A stretch of 64,000 nt of DNA from JAFGNV01 sp964612485 (GTDB lineage: Bacteria; Chloroflexota; Anaerolineae; 4572-78; J111). Location: NCBI GenBank assembly GCA_964612485.1, contig CAZTFF010000006.1, positions 62,001-126,000 on the forward strand, written 5' to 3'. Below the pieces are notes generated by a model. The model did not search any database. It was not told the origin of the DNA and worked only from the letters and a program-made list of their open reading frames with translations. Of this stretch, positions 42,322 through 50,743 are shown piece by piece (the stretch's first letter is position 1; each line of letters opens with the position of its first letter). Position numbers and translations under genes: made by a program.

Positions 42322-45300
42322 ATGACCGAGACAAATACCCCAGACTTTCGTCCCTCCTCTGCGCGCCGACGTAACGCCGCAGAGGAGATAACCTTCCGTA
42401 TCGAGGTTGATCACCGGCCCACGGAAGCAGAAAAACTTGGTAGCGCATTGGTCAAGGCGGCCCATCAGCTAGGTATAACAGAACTGGATACCTGTCAGGT
42501 TGGCCGCCTCTTCTTTTTACGCGGCCACCTCACCAAGGCCAACGCCCGAAAAATTACCGACGAACTGCTGGCCGATCCGGTAACAGAAACTTTTTCGATT
42601 TTGGCGGAAACGGGCAAAACGACAGGGGCATCAGCCGCTCCAGCCACCTGCATCGAAGTTACCCTCCTGCCCGGCGTCACCGACCCCGCCGCCGAAAACC
42701 TGGTCCGCGCGGCCCATTTGCTGGGGATTACCGGGCTAGGCCGGGCCGCTACCGGCCACCGCTATACCCTCACCGGCCATCTCACCCCATCCGGTTTAGA
42801 GCGGCTGGCTACAGAAATTTTCTCCAACCCGGTCATTCAGCAAGTTTCAGTAAACCATCCTATCACCCCGCCCTTTGTCCCTTACCAGCAAACCAATGGC
42901 ATGGTAGAAACTATATCGCTACGCGAAGTTGACAACGACGGATTGCAAGCCATCAGCGCCGAACGACGGCTGGCACTCAATCTTGAGGAAATGCAGGCCA
43001 TCCAACGTTACTACCGGTCCGAAAAACGCGATCCCACCGATATCGAACTGGAAATGCTGGCCCAAACCTGGAGCGAGCACTGCGTGCATAAAAGCTTCCG
43101 GGCCACGATCACCTACACCGGCCCGGCACCCGGCGCAGCGCCGGAGAGCGAGCCGGTGGAACAAACCATTCCCGGACTGCTCAAAACCTACATTCGAGCC
43201 GCCACAGAAAAGATCAACAAACCCTGGGTGCAATCGGCTTTTGTGGACAACGCCGGCATCATCACTTTTGATGAAACCTGGGACCTGGCCTTCAAACTGG
43301 AAACGCACAACCATCCCTCGGCGCTGGAGCCGTTTGGCGGAGCCAACACCGGCGTGGGCGGCGTGGTACGCGATGTGCTGGGCGTCAGCGCCCGGCCCAT
43401 TGCCAACACCAACGTGCTGTGCTTTGGCCCGCCCAACCTGCCGGACGATGAGATACCCGCCGGCGTACTGCACCCCCGCCGCATTGCCGACGGCGTGATC
43501 CACGGCGTAGAGGATTACGGCAACAAAATGGGCATTCCCACCGTCAACGGGGCCGTTCTTTACCACCCCGGCTACACGGCCAATCCGCTGGTGTTCTGCG
43601 GTTGTTTGGGCCTGCTGCCCCACCACAGCCACCCCACCACGCCCCAACCCAATGACCTGATTGTGGTAATCGGCGGGTGCACCGGGCGGGATGGATTGCG
43701 CGGCGCGACCTTTTCCAGTATGGAGATGGACCAGACTACCGGCCAGATTGCGGGCAGCGCCGTACAGATTGGCCATCCCATCAACGAAAAACAGGTGCAG
43801 GAAGTGGTGCTGCGCGCCCGCGATGAAAAACTTTACACCGCTATTACCGATTGCGGCGCGGGCGGCCTCTCTTCTGCGGTGGGCGAAATGGCCGAAGGGT
43901 TGGGCGCGGACGTGCAATTGCGAACTGTGCCGCTCAAATACCCCGGCCTCAGCCCCTGGGAAATCTGGCTCAGCGAGGCCCAGGAGCGAATGGTTCTGGC
44001 CGTGCCGGAATCAAACTGGAAACGAATGGAGGAAATTTGCGCCAGCCAGGATGTTGAAGTGATCTGTATCGGCAAATTTGAAGCCGGCGGGCGTTTGAAA
44101 CTGCACTACGGTGATCGACGGGTGGGTGATCTGGCGATTGATTTTTTGCACGAGGGAATCCCGTTAGGCCACTTGGAAGCTGAGTGGCCATCGACGACCG
44201 ACCACCGACAAGCGATGATTGGTGATCGGTCATCGGTCGTCAGTCGTCAGTCGTCACCCCCACCCCCCTCCGAAACCTTATTAAACCTCCTGACCCACCC
44301 CAATATCCGCAGCAAAGAGGCGGTGGTGCGGCGGTATGATCACGAAGTGCAGGGCGGCGCGGCGGTCAAACCGCTGGTGGGCGTGGATAATCACGGCCCC
44401 GGCGACGCCGCGGTGCTGGTGCCGTTTGATACGCAATCCACCGATGCGGCCAAATCCGTAGCTTTGTCGGTGGGCATCAACCCGGCTTACGGCGAGTTTG
44501 ACCCCTACGCTATGGCCTTTGCCTCAATTGATGAAGCCATGCGCAATCTGGTAGCCGTAGGCGCCGACCCCGATCAGGTGGCGATTCTTGATAATTTTTG
44601 CTGGGGCAACCCTAACCTGCCGGATCGGCTGGGCAGTTTGGTGCGCTGCGCTCAGGGCTGCCACGATGCGGCGGTGGCCTACGGCACGCCCTTCATTTCC
44701 GGCAAAGACAGCCTCAACAACGAGTACACCGGCGTCGACGGTCAAAAACACGCTATCCCCGGCACGCTGTTGATCTCCGCCGTCGGTATCGTGCCTGATG
44801 TCAACCACACCACCACTATGGATCTAAAACAGCCCGGCAACCTGCTCTACCTCATCGGTCAAACCCACAACGAACTGGGCGGCAGCCATTACCACTTAAC
44901 AATTAATCATTCACAATTCACAATTCACAATTCTCCCGCTCCCCAACCCGTTCCCAACGCGCTCAATCGACTCCGCGCCGTTCACCAAACAATCCGCCGG
45001 GGGCTGGTGCAAGCGTGCCACGACTGTTCGGAGGGCGGGATGGCGGTGGCGATGGCCGAAATGTGTCTGGCCGGGCGGCTGGGCGCAACCATCAATCTGG
45101 CCGATGTGCCCGACGCGGAAAAACTGGCCCTGGACGATGCGCTTCTTTTCTCCGAATCCGCCGGACGGTTTGTGGTGGAAGTGCGGCCTGATGATGCCAA
45201 AGCCTTCGAAACATTGCTCGAAGATGTGCCTCACGCTCGGATTGGGCAGGTCGATGGCGGGCCGCTGCTGCGGGTCAACGGACTCACCCAGCAGCCACTC

Positions 45301-46185
45301 TTTACTCTCAATGTGTCTGATCTGGAACAGGCGTGGCGCGGTTATGCGGGCCAGAACAAAAAACCGCCGCTCCCTGCCACCGGCGAACCGGCCCCTGTTA
45401 TCCCGATCAGACATCAGCCGCGAGTGTTTATTCTACACGCCAACGGCACCAACCGGGACCGGGAAGCGGCCCTGGCCTGCGAACTGGCGGGCGCTATGCC
45501 CGAAATCGTACACGTAAATCAACTCCTGGCCGGCGAACGCCATCTGCTCGATTACCACATGCTGGTTGTTCCCGGTGGTTTTTCCTACGGCGACGACCTG
45601 GGCGCGGGCGTACTGTGGGCGCTGGATTTACGCCACCGGCTGGGGGAGGATGTGACCAAATTTGTGGAAAGTGGCCGTCCGGTGCTGGGCATTTGCAATG
45701 GGTTTCAGGTGCTGGTCAAATCGGGCCTGCTGCCGGGCATCAAACTGAATGATGATGACCGGCGCGCGGTGACGCTGGCCCCCAACCACTCCACCCACTT
45801 TGAATGTCGGTGGGTGTATTTACAGCCCAATCCGCACAGCCCCAGCCTGTTTACCGCCGGGCTGGCCGATCCCATTTACTGCCCGGTCGCCCACGGCGAG
45901 GGGCGGATCGCCGTAGCCAATGATGACGTGTTATCAACCCTGGAAACCAACCATCTGAACGCGCTCATTTATGTCAATGCCGACGGTTCGGGGGCGGATT
46001 ACCCGTTCAATCCCAACGGTTCCGCCGGGAACATTGCCGGTTTGTGCAATCCCGCCGGCAATGTGCTGGGCCTGATGCCCCATCCCGAAGACCACGTATT
46101 TCCCTGGCAGCACCCGCGCCGCCATCGCGGCGAAGCGGGATTTGACGGGCTGCGCTTGTTTAAAAATGGCGTCAAGAACGCCTAA
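42322..46185 (+). CDS. purL: FGAM synthase fusion: PurS-PurS-PurL-PurQ
   Basis: 1287 residues. Two PurS-like repeats come first: about 24-95 (ELDTCQVGRLFFLRGHLTKA) and about 108-180 (GLGRAATGHRYTLTGHLTPS). The PurL core spans about 200-1020 (LEMLAQTWSEHCVHKSF, KLETHNHPSALEPFGGANTG, SEGGMAVAMAEM). A PurQ glutaminase ends the chain (VPGGFSYGDDLGAG; nucleophile Cys in GICNGFQ; LMPHPEDH). The enzyme converts FGAR, Gln and ATP to FGAM. The parts match the small-PurL/PurS/PurQ system fused into one chain, not the standard large PurL. Two linkers, near residues 622-645 and 858-872, are encoded by heptamer repeats that elsewhere are intergenic. Confidence 0.94.
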   Translation: MTETNTPDFRPSSARRRNAAEEITFRIEVDHRPTEAEKLGSALVKAAHQLGITELDTCQVGRLFFLRGHLTKANARKITDELLADPVTETFSILAETGKTTGASAAPATCIEVTLLPGVTDPAAENLVRAAHLLGITGLGRAATGHRYTLTGHLTPSGLERLATEIFSNPVIQQVSVNHPITPPFVPYQQTNGMVETISLREVDNDGLQAISAERRLALNLEEMQAIQRYYRSEKRDPTDIELEMLAQTWSEHCVHKSFRATITYTGPAPGAAPESEPVEQTIPGLLKTYIRAATEKINKPWVQSAFVDNAGIITFDETWDLAFKLETHNHPSALEPFGGANTGVGGVVRDVLGVSARPIANTNVLCFGPPNLPDDEIPAGVLHPRRIADGVIHGVEDYGNKMGIPTVNGAVLYHPGYTANPLVFCGCLGLLPHHSHPTTPQPNDLIVVIGGCTGRDGLRGATFSSMEMDQTTGQIAGSAVQIGHPINEKQVQEVVLRARDEKLYTAITDCGAGGLSSAVGEMAEGLGADVQLRTVPLKYPGLSPWEIWLSEAQERMVLAVPESNWKRMEEICASQDVEVICIGKFEAGGRLKLHYGDRRVGDLAIDFLHEGIPLGHLEAEWPSTTDHRQAMIGDRSSVVSRQSSPPPPSETLLNLLTHPNIRSKEAVVRRYDHEVQGGAAVKPLVGVDNHGPGDAAVLVPFDTQSTDAAKSVALSVGINPAYGEFDPYAMAFASIDEAMRNLVAVGADPDQVAILDNFCWGNPNLPDRLGSLVRCAQGCHDAAVAYGTPFISGKDSLNNEYTGVDGQKHAIPGTLLISAVGIVPDVNHTTTMDLKQPGNLLYLIGQTHNELGGSHYHLTINHSQFTIHNSPAPQPVPNALNRLRAVHQTIRRGLVQACHDCSEGGMAVAMAEMCLAGRLGATINLADVPDAEKLALDDALLFSESAGRFVVEVRPDDAKAFETLLEDVPHARIGQVDGGPLLRVNGLTQQPLFTLNVSDLEQAWRGYAGQNKKPPLPATGEPAPVIPIRHQPRVFILHANGTNRDREAALACELAGAMPEIVHVNQLLAGERHLLDYHMLVVPGGFSYGDDLGAGVLWALDLRHRLGEDVTKFVESGRPVLGICNGFQVLVKSGLLPGIKLNDDDRRAVTLAPNHSTHFECRWVYLQPNPHSPSLFTAGLADPIYCPVAHGEGRIAVANDDVLSTLETNHLNALIYVNADGSGADYPFNPNGSAGNIAGLCNPAGNVLGLMPHPEDHVFPWQHPRRHRGEAGFDGLRLFKNGVKNA
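44192..44256 (+). repeat. Heptamer-repeat element inside purL, first copy
   Basis: An inverted element within the coding sequence. The left part (44192-44209, GACGACCGACCACC words) is complementary to 44226-44241. It ends in three perfect GTCGTCA units (44236-44256, 21 bases, frame-neutral). It encodes a Ser/Arg/Asp-rich linker (DRSSVVSRQSS) just before the conserved LLNLLTHPNIRSKE block. Confidence 0.8.
44896..44933 (+). repeat. Heptamer-repeat element inside purL, second copy
   Basis: Five 7-base units (TTAACAA, TTAATCA, then TTCACAA three times) encode LTINHSQFTIHNS, an odd insert between the GGSHY motif and PQPVPNALNRLR. The same word family occurs between purF and purE at 48777. Confidence 0.8.
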
Positions 46186-46202
46186 ACATAGAAAATAAGT
46201 AA

Positions 46203-46315
46203 CTATTCAGCCGTGACATTTCGGCCGTCATTCCCGCACGTTTTTAGCGGGAATCCACGGTTGTACACCTATTATGGATGCCCGATAAAGACATTCAGGT
46301 ATGACGACTGAATAG
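46203..46315. mobile_element. Small MITE-like element with internal REP hairpin
   Basis: About 113 bases bounded by imperfect 15-bp inverted ends (CTATTCAG at 46203 and CTGAATAG at 46308-46315; about 12 of 15 match). Inside lies ATTCCCGC (46230-46237) with GCGGGAAT (46247-46254), the ATTCCCGC/GCGGGAAT(CCA) hairpin known as a REP-type sequence in many environmental bacteria. No coding capacity. It fills the purL-purC gap. Confidence 0.6.
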
Positions 46316-46349
46316 ATACGAAAATAAATAAAAACCGAGGTTGTCATCT

Positions 46350-47297
46350 ATGCTACCCCATCAAGAATTAGTAAAAACCATCCCTCATGTTATCCAGGCT
46401 GTTGACCTGCCCAAGTTTGGCCCCAAACAGCCGGGCAAAGTGCGCGATAGTTACCGGCACAACGGGCAGCGCCTTCTCATCACCACCGACCGGGTGTCGG
46501 CGTTTGACCGGGTGCTGGGTTTTATTCCCTTCAAGGGGCAGGTACTCAACCAACTCAGCGCCTGGTGGTTTGAGCAAACGCGCGATATTGTGAACAATCA
46601 CCTGATCGGCGTACCCGACCCCAACGTAACCCTGGCCGTGGATGCTGAACCGCTCCCGGTTGAAGTGATCGTGCGCGGCTACATTACCGGCGTCACCAAA
46701 ACCTCGCTCTGGACCCTGTACGAAAAAGGCGACCGCCGCCCGTACGGCATCACCCTGCCCGACGGCTTGCAAAAAAACGACCGGCTGCCCCAGCCCATCA
46801 TCACGCCCACCACCAAAGCCGAATACGGCGGCCACGACGAGCGATTGACCCGCGAAGAGATCATTGCTCAACAACTGGTATCGCCGCCGTTGTGGGAAAA
46901 AATCGAAGAGGTGGCGCTGGCGCTGTTTGATCGAGGCCAACAAATTGCCGAAAAGGCCGGCCTGATTTTGGTTGACACCAAGTACGAATTTGGCCTGGTT
47001 GACGGCCAACTCACGCTGATTGACGAATTCCACACCCCCGACTCCAGCCGTTTCTGGACGCTGGATTCTTACACGCCCGGCCACGAACCGGAGAAATTTG
47101 ATAAAGAAGTGCTGCGCCAATGGTTTGTAAACCAGGGCTATCACGGCGAAGGCGAAGCACCCGTGATGCCGGATGAGTTTGTGGTTCATATGGCTCAGTT
47201 GTACATCAGCGCCTACGAACGGCTCACCGGCCAGGAATTTGTGCCCGGCCCACAACCGGCGCTGGAGCGAATTAAGCATAATTTGGAGCAATTATGA
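46350..47297 (+). CDS. purC: SAICAR synthetase
   Basis: About 315 residues, the longer (yeast-like) form compared with the roughly 240-residue bacterial PurC. GKVRDSYRHNGQRLLITTDR is the N-terminal ATP-binding block. VRGYITGVTKTSLW and LVDTKYEFGLVDGQLTLIDE are the conserved substrate and metal regions, followed by HTPDSSRFW. It joins CAIR and aspartate using ATP. Start at the ATG at 46350 after CGAGG. The stop overlaps the purF start (ATGA). Confidence 0.95.
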   Translation: MLPHQELVKTIPHVIQAVDLPKFGPKQPGKVRDSYRHNGQRLLITTDRVSAFDRVLGFIPFKGQVLNQLSAWWFEQTRDIVNNHLIGVPDPNVTLAVDAEPLPVEVIVRGYITGVTKTSLWTLYEKGDRRPYGITLPDGLQKNDRLPQPIITPTTKAEYGGHDERLTREEIIAQQLVSPPLWEKIEEVALALFDRGQQIAEKAGLILVDTKYEFGLVDGQLTLIDEFHTPDSSRFWTLDSYTPGHEPEKFDKEVLRQWFVNQGYHGEGEAPVMPDEFVVHMAQLYISAYERLTGQEFVPGPQPALERIKHNLEQL

Positions 47298-48775
47298 TCT
47301 CAAGGTTAGAAAAAGGCCCCAAAGAAGAATGCGGCATATTTGGCATTTATGCGCCGGGGCGAGATGTGGCCCGCCTGACTTTTTTTGGCCTCTACGCCTT
47401 GCAGCACCGGGGCCAGGAGAGCGCCGGCATCACCACCTCAGACGGGCGGGTGGCTTACACCCATAAAGGCATGGGTTTGGTGGCTCAAGTATTTAACGAA
47501 GACAACCTGCGCCCTCTCCAGGGAGATTTAGCCATTGGTCACAATCGATACTCGACGACCGGCATCTCTCACCTGCGGAATGTCCAACCCTGCCTCATCG
47601 AAACCCTCAACGGGCCGCTGGGCGTATCGCACAACGGAAACCTAACCAACGCGCTGGACCTGCGTAAAATTCTGCTGGAACGGGGCGTGGGCCTGTCTTC
47701 CAGTACCGACAGCGAAGTAATTACCCAGATGCTGGCCGCTCCCGCCGATGTGTGGGGCCATAATAACAGCACCCACACCGATGGCGACATGTGGGCCACC
47801 CGGCTAAAAGCTTTTATGGACATGGCGGAAGGCGCGTACACCCTGGTTCTATTAACCCGCCATGCGGTGTATGCCGTGCGCGACCCGCTGGGCCTGCGCC
47901 CGCTCTGTTTGGGCAAACTGGACGATGGCGGCTACGTGGTAGCTTCAGAATCGTGTGCCCTGGGCACAATTGGCGCTAAATATGTACGGGAGGTTCAGCC
48001 CGGCGAAATCTTGCGGCTGGATGCCCAGGGCATTACCACCTTTGAAGGCCAAAAGCCGGATCGGCGTGCCCTTTGCATTTTTGAATACGTATATTTCGCC
48101 CGGCCCGACTCGATGCTGGAAGGACAGGTTATCCATTCTATTCGGCAGCGCATGGGGTGTGAATTGGCCCGGGAAGCGCCTGCCGAAGCAGACATCGTGG
48201 TTGGGGTGCCCGACTCCGCCACCCCGGCGGCCATTGGCTACAGCCTGGAAGCCGGCCTGCCCTACACCGAGGGACTCACCAAAAATCGTTATATTGGCCG
48301 CACCTTTATCGAACCGGATGAATCGCTGCGGCAGGTGGGCATCCACCTCAAATACAACCCGCTCACCACCAATCTCAAAGGCAAACGGGTGGTGCTGGTG
48401 GATGATTCGATTGTGCGGGGCAACACCGCCGGCCCGATGGTGCAGTTGATGCGCGAAGGCGGCGCGTCGGAAGTTCACGTGCGGGTTTCGTCCCCGCCGG
48501 TACGGCACCCCTGCTTTATGGGCGTGGATATGGCCACCTACAAACAACTGATTGCCGCCAATCTGGACATCGAAGGCATCCGCCAACGCATCGGTGCCGA
48601 CAGCCTGGCCTACCTGAGCCTGGAGGGGTTAACTAAAGCGGTACGCGAATCGCTGGATGCGCCGGAAACCGGCCACTGCAACGCCTGTTTTTCCGGCCAA
48701 TACCCCATCGACATCCCGGAATGGTTGTTCGACGAAAATCGGGAAAAATTGATTTTTGAAGAGATGTGGGGCTAA
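47294..48775 (+). CDS. purF: Amidophosphoribosyltransferase
   Basis: 493 residues. A short propeptide ends before Cys13 (EECGIFGIYAPG), which becomes the N-terminal nucleophile of the glutaminase domain (about 13-240). The phosphoribosyltransferase domain contains VVLVDDSIVRGNTAGPMVQL, the PRPP loop. Cys residues in PVRHPCFMGVD and GHCNACFSGQYP match the iron-sulfur ligand positions of the Bacillus-type enzyme. It is the committed step of purine synthesis and is usually feedback-inhibited by nucleotides. It is coupled to purC by a 4-base overlap. Confidence 0.96.
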   Translation: MISRLEKGPKEECGIFGIYAPGRDVARLTFFGLYALQHRGQESAGITTSDGRVAYTHKGMGLVAQVFNEDNLRPLQGDLAIGHNRYSTTGISHLRNVQPCLIETLNGPLGVSHNGNLTNALDLRKILLERGVGLSSSTDSEVITQMLAAPADVWGHNNSTHTDGDMWATRLKAFMDMAEGAYTLVLLTRHAVYAVRDPLGLRPLCLGKLDDGGYVVASESCALGTIGAKYVREVQPGEILRLDAQGITTFEGQKPDRRALCIFEYVYFARPDSMLEGQVIHSIRQRMGCELAREAPAEADIVVGVPDSATPAAIGYSLEAGLPYTEGLTKNRYIGRTFIEPDESLRQVGIHLKYNPLTTNLKGKRVVLVDDSIVRGNTAGPMVQLMREGGASEVHVRVSSPPVRHPCFMGVDMATYKQLIAANLDIEGIRQRIGADSLAYLSLEGLTKAVRESLDAPETGHCNACFSGQYPIDIPEWLFDENREKLIFEEMWG

Positions 48776-48776
48776 A

Positions 48777-48815
48777 TAATTGTGAATGGTGAATTATTAA
48801 TGGCTAATTTTAATT
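48777..48815. repeat. Heptamer repeat between purF and purE
   Basis: Degenerate 7-base units (TTGTGAA, TGGTGAA, TTATTAA, TGGCTAA) directly follow the purF stop. This is the complement-type word family of the TTCACAA units found inside purL. Confidence 0.6.
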
Positions 48816-48832
48816 GGAGGTTTTGTGAATAG

Positions 48833-49318
48833 ATGGCAGATAAAAAACCGTTGGTTGGAATTATGATGGGCAGCACGTCGGATTTGGAGGTGATGCGCGG
48901 CGCGGCCAGGGTACTGGATGAACTGGGCATCGCCCACGAAATGAAAGTGGCTTCGGCCCACCGCACGCCGGACCTGGTTCAAGAGTATGTGACCACAGCT
49001 CCGGCACGTGGGATTGAGGTACTGATTGGCGGCGCGGGCGGGGCGGCGCACCTGCCGGGAGTGATGGCCTCGCTGACCACCCTGCCAGTCATCGGCGTGC
49101 CGGTCAAATCGCCGGCCTTGCAGGGGCTGGATTCGCTGCTCTCGATTGTGCAGATGCCCGGCGGTATCCCGGTAGCCACGGTGGGCATCGACGGGGCTAA
49201 AAACGCGGGGGTGCTGGCCGCGCGAATTCTGTCGATCAAATACCCGGAAATACGGCAAAAGCTGGAAACCTACGCCCAGGAAATGGCCGAGAAAGTCAAA
49301 GCGGCGAAACTGGACTGA
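48833..49318 (+). CDS. purE: N5-CAIR mutase (AIR carboxylase catalytic subunit)
   Basis: 161 residues. GIMMGSTSDLEVM, KVASAHRTPDLVQEY, AGGAAHLPGVMASLTTLPVI and the VATVGIDGAKNAGVLAARIL end are the conserved PurE blocks. SAHRTP with GIDGAKNAG points to class I, which needs PurK for N5-CAIR. No purK is found in this window. The ATG is 12 bases from GGAGG, a little far. It follows purF in the operon. Confidence 0.94.
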   Translation: MADKKPLVGIMMGSTSDLEVMRGAARVLDELGIAHEMKVASAHRTPDLVQEYVTTAPARGIEVLIGGAGGAAHLPGVMASLTTLPVIGVPVKSPALQGLDSLLSIVQMPGGIPVATVGIDGAKNAGVLAARILSIKYPEIRQKLETYAQEMAEKVKAAKLD

Positions 49319-49325
49319 TTTGTAG

Positions 49326-49370
49326 CGGCTGACGACCGTAAAAGCTGTTTGTGGTCAGTAGTCGGTAACG
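49326..49370. repeat. Degenerate heptamer repeat after purE
   Basis: GACGACC near 49331 and TCAGTAG, TCGGTAA at 49355-49368 form an imperfect inverted pair of the GTCGTCA word family, starting about ten bases after the purE stop. Confidence 0.5.
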
Positions 49371-49397
49371 AATTTGTGAGGAAAGAAAGGTATTCCC

Positions 49398-50714
49398 ATG
49401 ACCCAAAAACGCGTGATGGTGGTTGGATCAGGCGGTAGAGAACACGCGCTGGCCTGGGCGCTGGCTCGATCTCCCCAGGTGAAGCAAGTGTTTGTTGCTC
49501 CGGGCAACGCCGGAACCGAGTGGCCGGCCAATCCTGATGCCCAGGGATTGCAGCCACGCGCCGCCTCAAAAAATGTTCCCTTTGGAGATGACGACCTGCC
49601 GGCGCTGGTGGCCTTTGCCCGGCGCGAAGAAATTAACCTGACGGTGATCGGCCCGGAAGCTCCCCTGGCCGCCGGTATTGCCGATATGTTCCAGACTTCC
49701 GGCCTGACCGTATTTGGCCCCAGTTGCGAGGCCGCCCAACTGGAAGCCTCTAAAGCGTTTTGCAAAGATTTTATGCGGCAGTTCAACATCCCCACCGGCG
49801 ATTACGCCGTATTTGAAGATTACCACGCCGCCAGCGATTATCTAAAACAAGTGGCCTATCAGGTAGTGATCAAAGCCGACGGTTTGGCCGCCGGAAAAGG
49901 CGTTCTTATCTGCCAGACCCCGGACGAAGCCCAGGCCGCCCTGGATAAGGTGATGGTGGAACGCGCCTTTGCCCGGGCCGGCGACAAGGTGGTCATCGAA
50001 GAAAAGTTGAGCGGGCCGGAAATCTCGATTTTGGCCTGGAGCGACGGCAAAACGGTGGTGCCCATTATCCCGGCCCGCGATCACAAACGCGCCTTCGACA
50101 ACGATCAAGGCCCCAACACCGGCGGTATGGGGGCGTACGCCCCCGCCCCCGACATTACACCTAAATTTATCCAACAGATTCAGGAAACAATTTTGCAGCC
50201 CACCATTGACGGCATGATCAAACGCGGCTCGCCGTATGTGGGCATTCTGTACGCCGGCCTGATGCTGACCGAGGACGGCCCCCAAGTGCTGGAATTTAAC
50301 TGCCGTTTTGGCGACCCCGAAACCCAGGCGGTGCTGCCCCTGCTCAAAACCGATATTTTTGAGATTTTCCAGGGCTGCGTACGGGGTCGATTAAATCAGC
50401 TTGATATTGACTGGAGCGATGGCGCCTGCGCCACGCTGGTGATGGCCTCGCCGGGCTATCCGGGGAGTTATCCCAAAGGGCTACCCATTAAGGGGCTGGA
50501 AAAAGCCGCTGCGCTGGAGGATACGGTTGTTTTCCACGCCGGCACAGCCGCCACCGATAACGGCGTGGTCACGTCGGGCGGGCGGGTGCTGGTCGTCAGT
50601 GGGGTGGGCAATGATCTGGGCGCGGCGCTCAATCGGGCGTATGCCGGCATGGCCCGCATCGATTTTGAAGGCGCGCATTTTCGCCGCGACATCGGCCTGA
50701 ATTTTAGAAGATAA
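49398..50714 (+). CDS. purD: Phosphoribosylamine-glycine ligase
   Basis: 438 residues with the ATP-grasp layout. The N-terminal VMVVGSGGREHALAWAL is the phosphate-binding start. VIKADGLAAGKGVLICQT and GPEISILAWSDGKTVVPII lie in the ATP-grasp core. The DNDQGPNTGGMGAYAPAP motif and LEFNCRFGDPETQAVLPLL carry metal-binding residues. It makes GAR from phosphoribosylamine and glycine. It is about 10-15 residues longer than average, near residues 30-65 (PDAQGLQPRAASKNVPFGDD). Confidence 0.96.
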   Translation: MTQKRVMVVGSGGREHALAWALARSPQVKQVFVAPGNAGTEWPANPDAQGLQPRAASKNVPFGDDDLPALVAFARREEINLTVIGPEAPLAAGIADMFQTSGLTVFGPSCEAAQLEASKAFCKDFMRQFNIPTGDYAVFEDYHAASDYLKQVAYQVVIKADGLAAGKGVLICQTPDEAQAALDKVMVERAFARAGDKVVIEEKLSGPEISILAWSDGKTVVPIIPARDHKRAFDNDQGPNTGGMGAYAPAPDITPKFIQQIQETILQPTIDGMIKRGSPYVGILYAGLMLTEDGPQVLEFNCRFGDPETQAVLPLLKTDIFEIFQGCVRGRLNQLDIDWSDGACATLVMASPGYPGSYPKGLPIKGLEKAAALEDTVVFHAGTAATDNGVVTSGGRVLVVSGVGNDLGAALNRAYAGMARIDFEGAHFRRDIGLNFRR

Positions 50715-50743
50715 CGCGCCATGAGGTATTGAAGAAGGATAGA

